Shown here: one piece after another, positions 31,768 to 39,425 of the stretch
Layout: each line of letters opens with the position of its first letter
How positions within the stretch are numbered: the stretch's first letter is position 1
NCBI GenBank assembly: GCA_024693715.1
Contig: JAILKS010000025.1
Span: forward strand, 95,534-159,533
DNA length: 64,000 nt
Direction of reading: 5' to 3'
From: Treponema sp.
GTDB lineage: Bacteria > Spirochaetota > Spirochaetia > Treponematales > Treponemataceae
Notes under the pieces: generated by a model
The model's input: the letters and a program-made list of their open reading frames with translations, nothing else
Databases searched by the model: none
Told to the model about the DNA's origin: nothing
Program-made: the position numbers and the translations under genes

Positions 31768-32691
31768 CTACAGTTTTTTGTATGTAATACCGTTATCATC
31801 AATAAACTTTCTTAAAGCAAGAAGTTTTGATGCCGGAGCAGTTACTTCAAGTTTAAATGTTGCAATAGGATCTTCTGATTGTTCTGAATTAACAGGTTCT
31901 TTTACCACTCCACTATTTTCTACAGTCATAGAATGTGGAGTAATAGTCTGAATTTCTTCCTGATGTTTTACAATTTCAGCAGCCTTTTTTTCTTCTTCTG
32001 CCTTAATTCTTGCACGATTTTCTTTAAGCTGATTTCCCTTTTGAAGTGTTGCGTTCAAGTCCAAAGTTTCAAGATAAAAAGACAGTAAGATTTCAGAATC
32101 TTCACTTTGCATACTTTTCAATGTTGCCATTTCACCGTTTATTTTTTCTACAATGGCCTGACATTCTTCCATGATGGTAGACATTTTTTCTGTCTTATTA
32201 AGCCATTTTGGATTAAATACAAGATCCAACGGAACAATAGTAAAATTAAGAGTATTCCAAAATTCTACAATTTTTGCTTTCTTTTCATCCTTTTCCTGCT
32301 GAACAGCCTTATCAGTAATTACTTTCAAATCGTTGGATGCAGAATCAATTTTCTTTTCCAAGTCTTTCATTACTGAGATAAATTCTTCTAAAGGCTTATT
32401 CCAGGTTGCTGTTGCAAGTTTTCTTTTATCAGCAACATCATCTTTAAGTTTGTTAAGATAGGCTTTATCTGTCTTTGCAGCATCAGGATTATCCAGATAC
32501 CTTTCAACCGTATAATTTTTTAATTCATTTTCTAATGCTGCAGAAAACTCTTTTGCATTACTTGTAAGCTTTCCTACAACAATATCTGTTACCAATTCAA
32601 AATCAGATACCTGAACATCTGATTTTGACACCTTTAAAGCCGTTTCTTCATTCTGAATTACAGCCTGGATTTGTAGTTTTTCATTAGGCAT
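31768..32691 (-). CDS. DUF1351 phage protein
   Basis: 307 aa. The region EFSAALENELKNYTVERYLDN ... KTDKAYLNKLKDDVADKRKLATATWNKPLEEFISVMKDLEKKIDSA is diagnostic of DUF1351, a coiled-coil family in early or recombination operons of phages. The C-terminus carries a ferredoxin-like unit ending GITYKKL. It is the first protein gene after the tRNA in the early operon. Confidence 0.8.
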   Translation of the reverse strand: MPNEKLQIQAVIQNEETALKVSKSDVQVSDFELVTDIVVGKLTSNAKEFSAALENELKNYTVERYLDNPDAAKTDKAYLNKLKDDVADKRKLATATWNKPLEEFISVMKDLEKKIDSASNDLKVITDKAVQQEKDEKKAKIVEFWNTLNFTIVPLDLVFNPKWLNKTEKMSTIMEECQAIVEKINGEMATLKSMQSEDSEILLSFYLETLDLNATLQKGNQLKENRARIKAEEEKKAAEIVKHQEEIQTITPHSMTVENSGVVKEPVNSEQSEDPIATFKLEVTAPASKLLALRKFIDDNGITYKKL

Positions 32692-32722
32692 AAAATCTTC
32701 CTTTATCCCTGTTTACAGGATA

Positions 32723-32795
32723 TAGCGGATGCAGGACTTGAACCTACGATCTCCGGATTATGATTCCGGTGAGTTAACCACTACTCCAATCCGCA
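32723..32795 (-). tRNA. tRNA with CAT anticodon (Met or lysidine-Ile)
   Basis: 73 nt, no encoded CCA. Acceptor TGCGGAT pairs with ATCCGC(T), with a U1-U72 mismatch. The D stem is GAGT/ACTC, the anticodon stem CCGGA/TCCGG with loop ATCATAA, and the T stem GTAGG/CCTGC around TTCAAGT. CAT may read Met, or Ile if the host TilS modifies it. It heads the leftward early operon, 25 bp after the promoter region, not at a prophage end. Confidence 0.9.
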
Positions 32796-32806
32796 TTGTT
32801 CTTAAC

Positions 32807-32885
32807 GGTATTATTACCGAAATTTTTATAATATCGGTAGTTCTACCTTTAATTTTAATATAAAGGTATATTTACCATTTGTCAA
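32807..32885 (-). promoter_or_regulatory. Leftward early promoter with three GGTA-N4-TACC operators
   Basis: TTGACA (complement of 32880-32885), 17-bp spacer and TATATT (32857-32862). Operators lie at 32865-32876 (in the spacer), 32836-32847 and 32807-32818. The divergent repressor gene at 32929 is the obvious binder. The tRNA and the DUF1351 operon follow. Confidence 0.85.
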
Positions 32886-32893
32886 GAAAAATA

Positions 32894-32922
32894 TTAACAT
32901 TTTACCGTTTTTATGCGATAAT
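32894..32922 (+). promoter_or_regulatory. Rightward promoter of XRE repressor 3
   Basis: TTAACA (32894-32899), 17-bp spacer and GATAAT (32917-32922), six bases before the ATG. The start point would fall at the ATG itself, so the repressor mRNA is probably leaderless, as lambda cI from PRM. Confidence 0.7.
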
Positions 32923-32928
32923 ATAGAT

Positions 32929-33243
32929 ATGAGTAAACTTTCAGATAAAATAGAAGCCTGTTATAAGGCCATAGGAAAAGACAGAAAACATTTTTCTCAG
33001 GAAATAGGAATTTCAGAATCAACAATACGCAATTGGAAACGTTTTGATTCAACACCTGCTGCTGATTTACTTTTCAAAATAGCACAATACTTTAATGTTC
33101 CTATGGAATATTTTATGGATGGTAGTGAAAACCCTTTATCAGACAAGGAAATTGCAACAATAATAAAACTCAGAAAACTTACTGATGAACAATTAAGAAT
33201 GATTAATTATATGATAGATAAGTTTATAGATGAGAATAAATAA
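32929..33243 (+). CDS. XRE-family repressor 3
   Basis: 104 aa. HTH residues about 15-65: GKDRKHFSQEIGISESTIRNWKRFDSTPAADLLFKIAQYFNVPMEYF. The C-terminal helix pair (LSDKEIATIIKLRKLTDEQLRMINYMIDKFI) probably dimerises. The operators GGTA-N4-TACC lie in its own divergent region and at a promoter 20 kb away (12.0 kb). No autoproteolysis domain is present, so induction must act through an antirepressor or other factor. Confidence 0.88.
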   Translation: MSKLSDKIEACYKAIGKDRKHFSQEIGISESTIRNWKRFDSTPAADLLFKIAQYFNVPMEYFMDGSENPLSDKEIATIIKLRKLTDEQLRMINYMIDKFIDENK

Positions 33244-33244
33244 A

Positions 33245-33270
33245 CCTGACAGACAAAAAAATCTGTCAGG
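33245..33270. terminator. Bidirectional hairpin between XRE 3 and dnaN
   Basis: Perfect stem CCTGACAGA/TCTGTCAGG with an A-rich loop. The genes on both sides converge here. The T-run on the plus strand is short (CTCTTTG), so termination is moderate. Confidence 0.6.
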
Positions 33271-33279
33271 CTCTTTGTA

Positions 33280-34392
33280 TTAAACACTCATAGGCATTAC
33301 AATATGAATGTAGTTGTTTTTATTTTCACCACTTTCACGAACAATTAATGCTTTTATAACTTTCTTTTCTTCATTAAATGTAAAATCAATTGAGATATTA
33401 TCTGCTGAAATTACTTTAAGGATGTCAGAAAGATATAAAGCATTTAAGGCAATTTCCACCGATTCACCTTCATAAACAGCTTCTATTTCTTCCTTAGAGC
33501 TTCCCATTTCTGTTTCTGGAGATGTAATTTCTACTTTGTTTTTATCAATAATAAATTGAACACGGCCGTTTTTCTGAACCATAATACATGCAGACTTTAT
33601 GGCATCTTCAAGTTCTTTTTTTGCTACAGTTAAAGTATGATCCAAACCAGATGGAACGACCTTCTGCCACATAGGATATTGACCGTCAATTAGAGTTGTT
33701 GAAACTTCAAGATTCCCTGATTTGACAGAAAACGTCTTATCTGTAATTATAATTTTTATATTACCTTCATCTGTTCCAAACTTTTCTAAAAAAGAAAGCA
33801 TTTTAATCGGAATAATTGCAGGAACAATATCTGAATCAAAGCCTTCACAATTACAAATACTCATTCTGCGGCCATCTGTAGCAACCATTGTTAAGCATCC
33901 GTCATTCTTGCATAAATAACAGCCTGTCATAATATATCTGTTTTGATCTGTTGATACTGCAAAAATTGTATTCCTGATTAAGTTCTTAAAATCTTTTGCT
34001 GAGACTTCTATTGCAGTATCATAATTATTTTCTTCCACAATAGGAAACTTATCTGCAGCAAGAGTTTTTATTTTGAACTTTATCTTCTTACCTAATGGTT
34101 GAACGACTATTTCATTTCCATTATTAAATATTTCAACATCACCCATAGGTAACGATGAAATGACAGTCAGGAACTTATCACAAAAAACTGTAAGTTCCCC
34201 TTCTTCTTCAATCTCAGCTCCAAAGGATGTAATAACCTTTACAGTTGAGTTTGTGCATTTTACTACAACCTTATTATCTGCTGTTTGTAAAAGCACATTT
34301 GAAAGAATAGAAATAGGACTTTTATTTGTAATAATGTCCTGAGCAATTGTAATAGCCTTTAATAAGGTTTCACGATTAGTTGTAAATTTCAT
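33280..34392 (-). CDS. dnaN: DNA polymerase III beta sliding clamp, prophage-encoded
   Basis: 370 aa, the full length of a bacterial beta clamp with three repeats of the clamp fold. Conserved features: ISILSNVLLQ in domain 1, MVATDGRRMSIC at the domain 2 hinge, and the carboxy end YIHIVMPMSV, a variant of the usual M.P.R/V end that forms the partner-binding pocket. Phages seldom carry a clamp. It lies among DNA methylation genes, not beside ssb. It may replace or compete with the host clamp for phage replication. Confidence 0.92.
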   Translation of the reverse strand: MKFTTNRETLLKAITIAQDIITNKSPISILSNVLLQTADNKVVVKCTNSTVKVITSFGAEIEEEGELTVFCDKFLTVISSLPMGDVEIFNNGNEIVVQPLGKKIKFKIKTLAADKFPIVEENNYDTAIEVSAKDFKNLIRNTIFAVSTDQNRYIMTGCYLCKNDGCLTMVATDGRRMSICNCEGFDSDIVPAIIPIKMLSFLEKFGTDEGNIKIIITDKTFSVKSGNLEVSTTLIDGQYPMWQKVVPSGLDHTLTVAKKELEDAIKSACIMVQKNGRVQFIIDKNKVEITSPETEMGSSKEEIEAVYEGESVEIALNALYLSDILKVISADNISIDFTFNEEKKVIKALIVRESGENKNNYIHIVMPMSV

Positions 34393-34398
34393 AGTTTT

Positions 34399-34701
34399 TT
34401 ACTCCTTGTCTACGAATTTTATGTTTGATGCTTTTTTCTTATCAATATATGTAATTACATCATCTATAAAGAAAGCAAAATAAATCTTTTTACCTTTTTC
34501 ACCTCTTGTAAATTCAACAAAGGCAACAGACTTATTTTTCTTTGCTTCATATACGATACGATTTACCTGTTCAAACAGAATAACTTCTTCATAATTCTTA
34601 TAACGTTCTTTCCATTTCTGATGTATTTCTGTTGAATTATCATTTATTAGTTCTACGATTTCTCTTGTCGTATAATATTTCTTACCTTCGTGTTCTATCA
34701 T
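34399..34701 (-). CDS. Hypothetical protein, 100 aa
   Basis: The start MIEHEGKKYYTTREIVELIND looks like a short HTH or DNA-binding segment. The C-terminus KKIYFAFFIDDVITYIDKKK is a beta-hairpin plus helix. No family recognised. It lies between dnaN and the helical 106-aa gene, with overlaps or short gaps. Confidence 0.5.
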   Translation of the reverse strand: MIEHEGKKYYTTREIVELINDNSTEIHQKWKERYKNYEEVILFEQVNRIVYEAKKNKSVAFVEFTRGEKGKKIYFAFFIDDVITYIDKKKASNIKFVDKE

Positions 34702-35018
34702 TTTGACACTCCTTTTTTGATTTTATTTATCACAGCACAACATTGACAGGCTTCTGCTATGAGATTAATAAGATTGTTTAACATTGTATCTGTCAAATTT
34801 GGAATAAAACTCATTATATCTGCTCTAATATCACTCCACATTCTTTCTAAGTCATCACAAATAATCTTTGCCGGAAACATTACTTCTTCTATTTCTTCCT
34901 TTAAAATTGCATATCCTTCATGATAACTGTTATATTTTTCACCATAAGTTTCTATTGCATTTCTTGTCTCAATCTCTATAGCTTTCTTTATAAGTTCTAT
35001 AGTTTCTTTCTTAATCAT
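34698..35018 (-). CDS. Hypothetical protein, 106 aa
   Basis: Helical protein (ELIKKAIEIETRNAIETYG ... MLNNLINLIAEACQCCAVINKIKKG). No motif assigned; the pattern with YHEGYAILKEEIEEV resembles small phage MazG-like or regulatory helical proteins but lacks their key residues. Overlaps of four and eight bases with its neighbours. Confidence 0.5.
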   Translation of the reverse strand: MIKKETIELIKKAIEIETRNAIETYGEKYNSYHEGYAILKEEIEEVMFPAKIICDDLERMWSDIRADIMSFIPNLTDTMLNNLINLIAEACQCCAVINKIKKGVSK

Positions 35019-35613
35019 ATTTCCCCCTTTTATGTTTATTCATTACATAATTATGAATTGATTTATGTTGATTTCTTTTTAAGAAAATAAGTTCATCAGC
35101 TGGTCTGTTATAGTACATATCAAGAACTTTTAATTCTGCCGGTGTAATTTCTATGTCTCTTAAAACACCATCTGAATTATGAGTTTCTAATCTATGATGT
35201 ATAACCCATCCATTAAAATCATCATTCTTTGCTAAAGTGTAATTTTCAATTTTTTCTATTTCATTGGTTTTAATATAAATAGAAAAACACCTATTCTCTC
35301 TGTCATACTTACGCTGCCATTCTTTTATTTCTTTTTCGTGTTTCTGGTTATATTCTTTGTGTATTAATTTCACAAACTCTTTATTATTTTCATAATAATC
35401 TTTATGCTGCTTAGACAATCTTTCTTTATTGTTAATCCAATGCTGTTGATGATATTTCTGAATCTTTTCTTTATATTCTGGCTTTACAATACATGTGATT
35501 ACACTATGAGAAACAAAATACATTCTTCCTAAAGCTCTTATTGAGTATTTTCCGGTTGAATATAACCTTTTTATTTCATTTTTTTGTTCAACAGTTATTT
35601 TTGGTTTTCCCAT
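35011..35613 (-). CDS. HNH endonuclease with HTH start
   Basis: 200 aa. An N-terminal HTH (KNEIKRLYSTGKYSIRALGRMYFVSHSVI), then a long Lys/Glu helix, then the HNH region WVIHHRLETH ... QHKSIHNYV (HH and H residues). It is a likely homing endonuclease next to the adenine methyltransferase-like genes. Confidence 0.7.
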   Translation of the reverse strand: MGKPKITVEQKNEIKRLYSTGKYSIRALGRMYFVSHSVITCIVKPEYKEKIQKYHQQHWINNKERLSKQHKDYYENNKEFVKLIHKEYNQKHEKEIKEWQRKYDRENRCFSIYIKTNEIEKIENYTLAKNDDFNGWVIHHRLETHNSDGVLRDIEITPAELKVLDMYYNRPADELIFLKRNQHKSIHNYVMNKHKRGKYD

Positions 35614-35615
35614 AA

Positions 35616-36179
35616 TTACCTCGAAAAATTATTACCTGTGTTATTGTGTGGCAAATGGTGAAAAATTGTATGATCAATAAATTTATAACATACATATCCA
35701 GAACTAAATGATGATGTATTTCCATCAAAACTTACCTTTTTATCTGGAATAATAAACTGTATATCAGGATTAACATTTGCAAATAATTCAGATACGTTTT
35801 GATAGTTTATGGACATCATATTCATCAAGAATACAAAAGGCTTATTAAATTCAAATATCATTCTCTTGAAAACATCAACTTTAAGGCTGAACGGTGGATT
35901 TGAAACGGCAATATCAAACTGTTCTGGCTGCCACAAGAAAAAATCTTTATCATCATTCAGATGACTTCTTACAACCTGAAAACTTTCTGCTTTTAGAATT
36001 TTATAATAAGCACTTTCTTCCGTATCAAACGGCAACCAAATAATAGGTTTACGATTGTTTTTTGATATAAAACCTACTTCCCACAATTTAAGATATGGTA
36101 CAATCACTTTGACTAAAATTGATGGAGTTGCCCATTCATCGGCTACCTTAAATGCTTTCTTAAAACTTCTCTTACCCAT
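35616..36179 (-). CDS. Adenine-specific DNA methyltransferase-like protein 1
   Basis: 187 aa. Motif IV is FDIAVSNPPFS (NPPF). The region IWLPFDTEESAYYKIL resembles the SAM-binding FxGxG surrogate of small phage N6-adenine methyltransferases (PFD.E.S.YYK.L). It is shorter than a typical Dam enzyme and lacks a clear target recognition domain, so it could be a partner of the second gene or a decoy. It starts one base from the DUF551-like gene. Confidence 0.65.
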   Translation of the reverse strand: MGKRSFKKAFKVADEWATPSILVKVIVPYLKLWEVGFISKNNRKPIIWLPFDTEESAYYKILKAESFQVVRSHLNDDKDFFLWQPEQFDIAVSNPPFSLKVDVFKRMIFEFNKPFVFLMNMMSINYQNVSELFANVNPDIQFIIPDKKVSFDGNTSSFSSGYVCYKFIDHTIFHHLPHNNTGNNFSR

Positions 36180-36469
36180 TATTTTACTCCGGCTTTTATA
36201 CAGAATTCATTAAGTTGCTCTTTTGAAACAGTTTCTAAAGGTTTCCATGCTATTACCCTATCTTGTGTCCAAGAACAAATGAAATCATTTTTCTTCTGAT
36301 AAATACCTTTATCAATAAAGAAAAATCCATTCTGATATTTACCTCTGTAATAGTTGTAACCACCTTCAATGCTAGTTCCATAAAGGATAACCATTACATC
36401 GTAAAACTTACCGTCATCAACCGGTAAGACATCTTTTACACTATGATATTCAAATTTGATTTCTGCCAT
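36179..36469 (-). CDS. DUF551-like small phage protein
   Basis: 96 aa. The pattern HSVKDVLPVDDGKFYDVMVIL ... YYRGKYQNGFFFI ... DRVIAWKPLE fits the SV.d.LP.D...V.v ... V.aW.pLP layout of DUF551. Function unknown; common beside phage methyltransferases. One-base overlap with its neighbour. Confidence 0.6.
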   Translation of the reverse strand: MAEIKFEYHSVKDVLPVDDGKFYDVMVILYGTSIEGGYNYYRGKYQNGFFFIDKGIYQKKNDFICSWTQDRVIAWKPLETVSKEQLNEFCIKAGVK

Positions 36470-36480
36470 AATTTAATCCC

Positions 36481-37128
36481 CTATATCCATTTAATAATTG
36501 GATTTCCACAAAATCCTTTTTCAAATTCAAACCAAGCATAACAAACAGCACTCCCCCCACCTTCAATCATTTGTTGGAAATCACCATTTTTTGCACATAG
36601 ACAACGTTCACTAAAAACATAAACACATTTTGGAGGATATTTCTGAAACATCAGTTTTCTGCTTTTACTTTCCAAAAAAGTAAGTTTAAGAAACATAAAT
36701 GCTTTATGGCCGTTTTCTAACAGGCTTAAAGCTTTCTGTACAAATTCTTTTGCATATTTATAAGGCGGATTCGTTAGTATGTCTCCATCAAATATTTCTG
36801 ATTGATTAAGAAAATCTATTCCTGAAATACCAAAACCACGATTTACCAAATCTGTAGATTTTACTTCAAACCCCTTTTCCGAAAGTCTTTTAGCAAGATG
36901 TCCTTCACCACATGCACATTCCCAAACTTTATGATTAATTTCTGCACCGGCAGATAATAATTTATCTATTGCAACAGGATCTGTTGCATAATAATCATCT
37001 TGTTGCCTGTCTTTGTCTGTATGATTAGAAGCTCCAAGAGAAATAAATATAGATGCATTGCCACCAACCCAATCTTTCTTTTTCTTAGGTTGAGTTTCTT
37101 CAATCTCATTGCCAAATAAATCAATCAT
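36481..37128 (-). CDS. Adenine DNA methyltransferase-like protein 2
   Basis: 215 aa. SAM-binding motif VWECACGEGHLAKRL (motif I), then STDLV, and catalytic motif ILTNPPYKYA (NPPY, motif IV). Start: DDYYATDPVAIDKLL. It is a compact phage N6-adenine methyltransferase, likely to protect phage DNA from host restriction. It overlaps the DpnD-like gene by four bases. Confidence 0.8.
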   Translation of the reverse strand: MIDLFGNEIEETQPKKKKDWVGGNASIFISLGASNHTDKDRQQDDYYATDPVAIDKLLSAGAEINHKVWECACGEGHLAKRLSEKGFEVKSTDLVNRGFGISGIDFLNQSEIFDGDILTNPPYKYAKEFVQKALSLLENGHKAFMFLKLTFLESKSRKLMFQKYPPKCVYVFSERCLCAKNGDFQQMIEGGGSAVCYAWFEFEKGFCGNPIIKWI

Positions 37129-37313
37129 TCTTCAACCACCTTAAAATCAACCCCTGAATAATCATCAGCAGTCAAGATATATTCATCTTCTCTTGCTGCA
37201 ATATATTCTTCATGTACTTTTTCTAAAGCTATTTTTTTTGAAGATGCTAAAATTGTTACATCTTTTTCAAGTGTTTCTGTTATACGGATTTTATAGCCTT
37301 TTGATTTATTCAT
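37125..37313 (-). CDS. DpnD/PcfM-like small protein
   Basis: 62 aa. KGYKIRITETLEKDVTILASSKKIALEKVHEEY ... LTADDYSGVDFKVVEE fits the DpnD/PcfM family, small proteins found beside methyltransferases and on conjugative or phage elements. Role unproven. It overlaps both neighbours. Confidence 0.65.
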   Translation of the reverse strand: MNKSKGYKIRITETLEKDVTILASSKKIALEKVHEEYIAAREDEYILTADDYSGVDFKVVEE

Positions 37314-37684
37314 TATTTCGCCTCCAATCTTTTTATATGAATAGGATTAGTTATATCTCCGCTTAAATACATTCGACATTCACCAGAAGTTATATACTTG
37401 TTTAAGTCTCTTGCCATCATTACAACATCTCTATCTGTTTTCAATTTCCATTCTTCACATTCAGAATACAAACCGTTGATTACATCAAGATTTTCAAAAA
37501 TTGTTTTAGACCTGATATAAATATCAGATGTATTTCCAAGCCCATAACAGTCATTTAATTCTTTTAAAATCTGATGATGTAATTTCTGTCTTTGTTCTTC
37601 CAAAGCATAAGGCGTTTGAATCATCCCTATTTCTTGAATGTTCTTGACAGTAAATAAATAATCTTTCAATAAATCTTCTAGCAT
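37313..37684 (-). CDS. Hypothetical helical protein, 123 aa
   Basis: Helical protein (MLEDLLKDYLFTVKNIQEIG ...) with ECEEWKLKTDRDVVMMARDLNKY. No domain recognised. It overlaps the end of the C5-methyltransferase terminal module by seven bases. Confidence 0.5.
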   Translation of the reverse strand: MLEDLLKDYLFTVKNIQEIGMIQTPYALEEQRQKLHHQILKELNDCYGLGNTSDIYIRSKTIFENLDVINGLYSECEEWKLKTDRDVVMMARDLNKYITSGECRMYLSGDITNPIHIKRLEAK

Positions 37685-38601
37685 TGAGATTTCTCCAAAA
37701 TGGTTCCTTTGTAAACCAAGGCTCTACGTTCTTCTACAGTCATTTCATTCCACCTTTTATGGCCCTGAATACCAAGCTGACTAAAGATTGCACAAAGAAC
37801 GGCTACTACAATACTGTTACCTGCTTGACGATATAACTGACTTCGTGAATTAACAGCAGCTGCTTTTTTCCAATCTTCATCTGAGAAATTCATTAAACGA
37901 AAACATTCAAGATCTGTTAATTTTCTGATACGATAACGTGGCCGTGTCCTCTGTTCGTTAATAAAGGATTTCCGTATTTCTTGAACCTGATGTAATGCTT
38001 GTTGCAATATCCCAATCCCTTCACAGGCTTTCCACAAATCTTGCAAACAGGTTTCGGATTGTGAATCTTCATGTGGCAACTTCTGCATAAAATCATCAAG
38101 TTGTCTAAGTTGTTGTTCTGAAAATTGTGATCTATATGGTGAACATCCAATCTGCCAATCTTCCCACAGACCTCGCATTTTTTCTTCTGTAATATCAAGC
38201 CATTCATCTTTCTGGCTGTAGTATGAGAATTGCTCCAGCTCTGTTCGTTTTTGCCAATCTTCAAAAACCCCTTTTGCATACATTCTTTGTTGCAATACTT
38301 CCTTCTGCAAAAACAGGCATATTCCTCTAAACGCCCACTCGGAAAACCCTTTCTCTCCAATTGCTTTCCGCAAAATGCACAATACTTCACAGGAAATTGT
38401 TTTTTCATATTTTCCCCCTTCCATTGTTTTTTCTTCTGCCATATTTTTATCCTCCAAATGTATTAATGGTTGATTATTTCCACCTGTTCCTAGACAAGCC
38501 ATTAAAGTTTGACAAATATTATTCTTATCATAAACATTGCCAGAACACATATTTCTTCCTGGCCAATGAGCCAAAACTTTTGGCCTAAATGCTTCATTCA
38601 T
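37678..38601 (-). CDS. C5-methyltransferase terminal module (motifs IX-X) with HNH insert
   Basis: 307-codon frame. The first 45 residues (RPKVLAHWPGRNMCSGNVYDKNNICQTL...GTGGNNQPLI) are a module like those upstream. The last 80 (RPRYRIRKLTDLECFRLMNF ... LYRQAGNSIVVAV) are motifs IX and X of a DNA cytosine-5 methyltransferase. Residues about 65-230 in between are the out-of-frame reading of an inserted HNH gene, yet contain no stop. A working enzyme would need the catalytic ORF at 40244-40993 to associate with it. Confidence 0.75.
   Translation of the reverse strand: MNEAFRPKVLAHWPGRNMCSGNVYDKNNICQTLMACLGTGGNNQPLIHLEDKNMAEEKTMEGGKYEKTISCEVLCILRKAIGEKGFSEWAFRGICLFLQKEVLQQRMYAKGVFEDWQKRTELEQFSYYSQKDEWLDITEEKMRGLWEDWQIGCSPYRSQFSEQQLRQLDDFMQKLPHEDSQSETCLQDLWKACEGIGILQQALHQVQEIRKSFINEQRTRPRYRIRKLTDLECFRLMNFSDEDWKKAAAVNSRSQLYRQAGNSIVVAVLCAIFSQLGIQGHKRWNEMTVEERRALVYKGTILEKSQC
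37917..38408 (-). CDS. HNH endonuclease nested in second frame
   Basis: 163 aa with its own strong site (AAGGGGGAAAATATG). Zinc knuckles CAFCGK, CNKEC, CEVCGK and CKICGK, and HNH core VHHIDHNFQNNNLDNLMILCRSCHMKIH. It is a typical free-standing phage HNH. It lies wholly inside the frame of the methyltransferase terminal module, +1 shifted, and its last codons overlap the conserved RIRKLT motif of that gene. This is the biologically real reading of 37917-38408. Confidence 0.85.
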   Translation of the reverse strand: MKKQFPVKYCAFCGKQLERKGFPSGRLEEYACFCRRKYCNKECMQKGFLKIGKNEQSWSNSHTTARKMNGLILQKKKCEVCGKIGRLDVHHIDHNFQNNNLDNLMILCRSCHMKIHNPKPVCKICGKPVKGLGYCNKHYIRFKKYGNPLLTNRGHGHVIVSEN

Positions 38602-38752
38602 GACTTTTTATTTCCTTTTTCTTAATCACCTTTAAGCCGCTTCTTACAGCCAAAATTGTAGGACAAACATTCTTGTAAACTTTCAACTTGCCTTTACAGA
38701 TATAAAAATCATCAAGTATCAGGTTCAAATATTTACCTTTCTGTTGTTCCAC
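38594..38752 (-). CDS. C5-methyltransferase module f, 52 aa
   Basis: GTG start at 38750-38752 with AGGAG ten bases upstream. The product LILDDFYICKGKLKVYKNVCPTILAVRSGLKVI resembles the DDFY...r.y...PTl.a...GLKVi segment that lies between motifs VIII and IX in phage C5 methyltransferases. Its stop overlaps the ATG of the terminal module (ATGAATGA). Confidence 0.6.
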   Translation of the reverse strand: MEQQKGKYLNLILDDFYICKGKLKVYKNVCPTILAVRSGLKVIKKKEIKSHE

Positions 38753-38765
38753 GTTTTACCTACTC

Positions 38766-39425
38766 CTATTCAATTACTTCTGATAATTTATTTGGTAAAT
38801 TATGTTTTTTTATATAAGCATTTCGTTTTTTGATAACTGTCTCTAAATCTTTTGAAGAACCACAACGTATGCGTTTACCATTTACAGTAACTTGCCCTAA
38901 ATAAATACCATTTTTCATTTGAATAATGCCTGTAATTGGTATTTTCCCATAAGGTCTACGATTATTTACCTGAGTAGAGTTATCAGCCCATCTACAGTTT
39001 TCAGGACAATAATTTCCATTTACATCAATACGATCTATTGACAAGTTTTCTTTATAACCATTTTTCAAAGCCCATTCTCTAAAAGATTCATAACTATTTT
39101 TCCATTCAACGCAAACTGTTATTCCCCTACCACCATAGTTGTTATAACTTGAATTTGTTTTGCGATAACATCTTGCTTTCATCAAACACCAAATGTTATA
39201 TAATCTTGTATTTGATTCATTATGAGTTCTGTGAGTTTCCATACCATAACAACCACAAGATTTTGAATTTGTTCCTATCTGGCTTGTTGGAACATAAGTA
39301 ATATTTCCACAATCACAAAGACATTTCCAAACATAACCTGTTGTTCTTTTTATATTTGTGTTTTCGATTAATGTTAATCTTCCGTATTTTTTTCCTACTT
39401 CAAATATTCTTCTTGCTTTTCGCAT
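38766..39425 (-). CDS. HNH homing endonuclease with zinc N-terminus
   Basis: 219 aa. The N-terminal domain YGRLTLIENTN ... KCLCDCGN ... SCGC is shared with the endonuclease at 15727. The core RLYNIWCLMKARCYRKTN..., YGGRGITVCVEW, LSIDRIDVNGNYCPENCRW and NNRRPYG is diagnostic of a common phage HNH/AP2 family. It is inserted between methyltransferase modules e and f and has GGAG eight bases before its ATG. Confidence 0.85.
   Translation of the reverse strand: MRKARRIFEVGKKYGRLTLIENTNIKRTTGYVWKCLCDCGNITYVPTSQIGTNSKSCGCYGMETHRTHNESNTRLYNIWCLMKARCYRKTNSSYNNYGGRGITVCVEWKNSYESFREWALKNGYKENLSIDRIDVNGNYCPENCRWADNSTQVNNRRPYGKIPITGIIQMKNGIYLGQVTVNGKRIRCGSSKDLETVIKKRNAYIKKHNLPNKLSEVIE

Noticed and set aside
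32723..32795. tRNA as prophage attachment site
   Set aside because: It lies in the middle of the prophage, 12 kb from the integrase, and heads an operon.
37678..38601. A single 307-aa protein as annotated by the longest frame
   Set aside because: The middle 165 residues are out-of-frame reading of a clear HNH gene with its own ribosome site.
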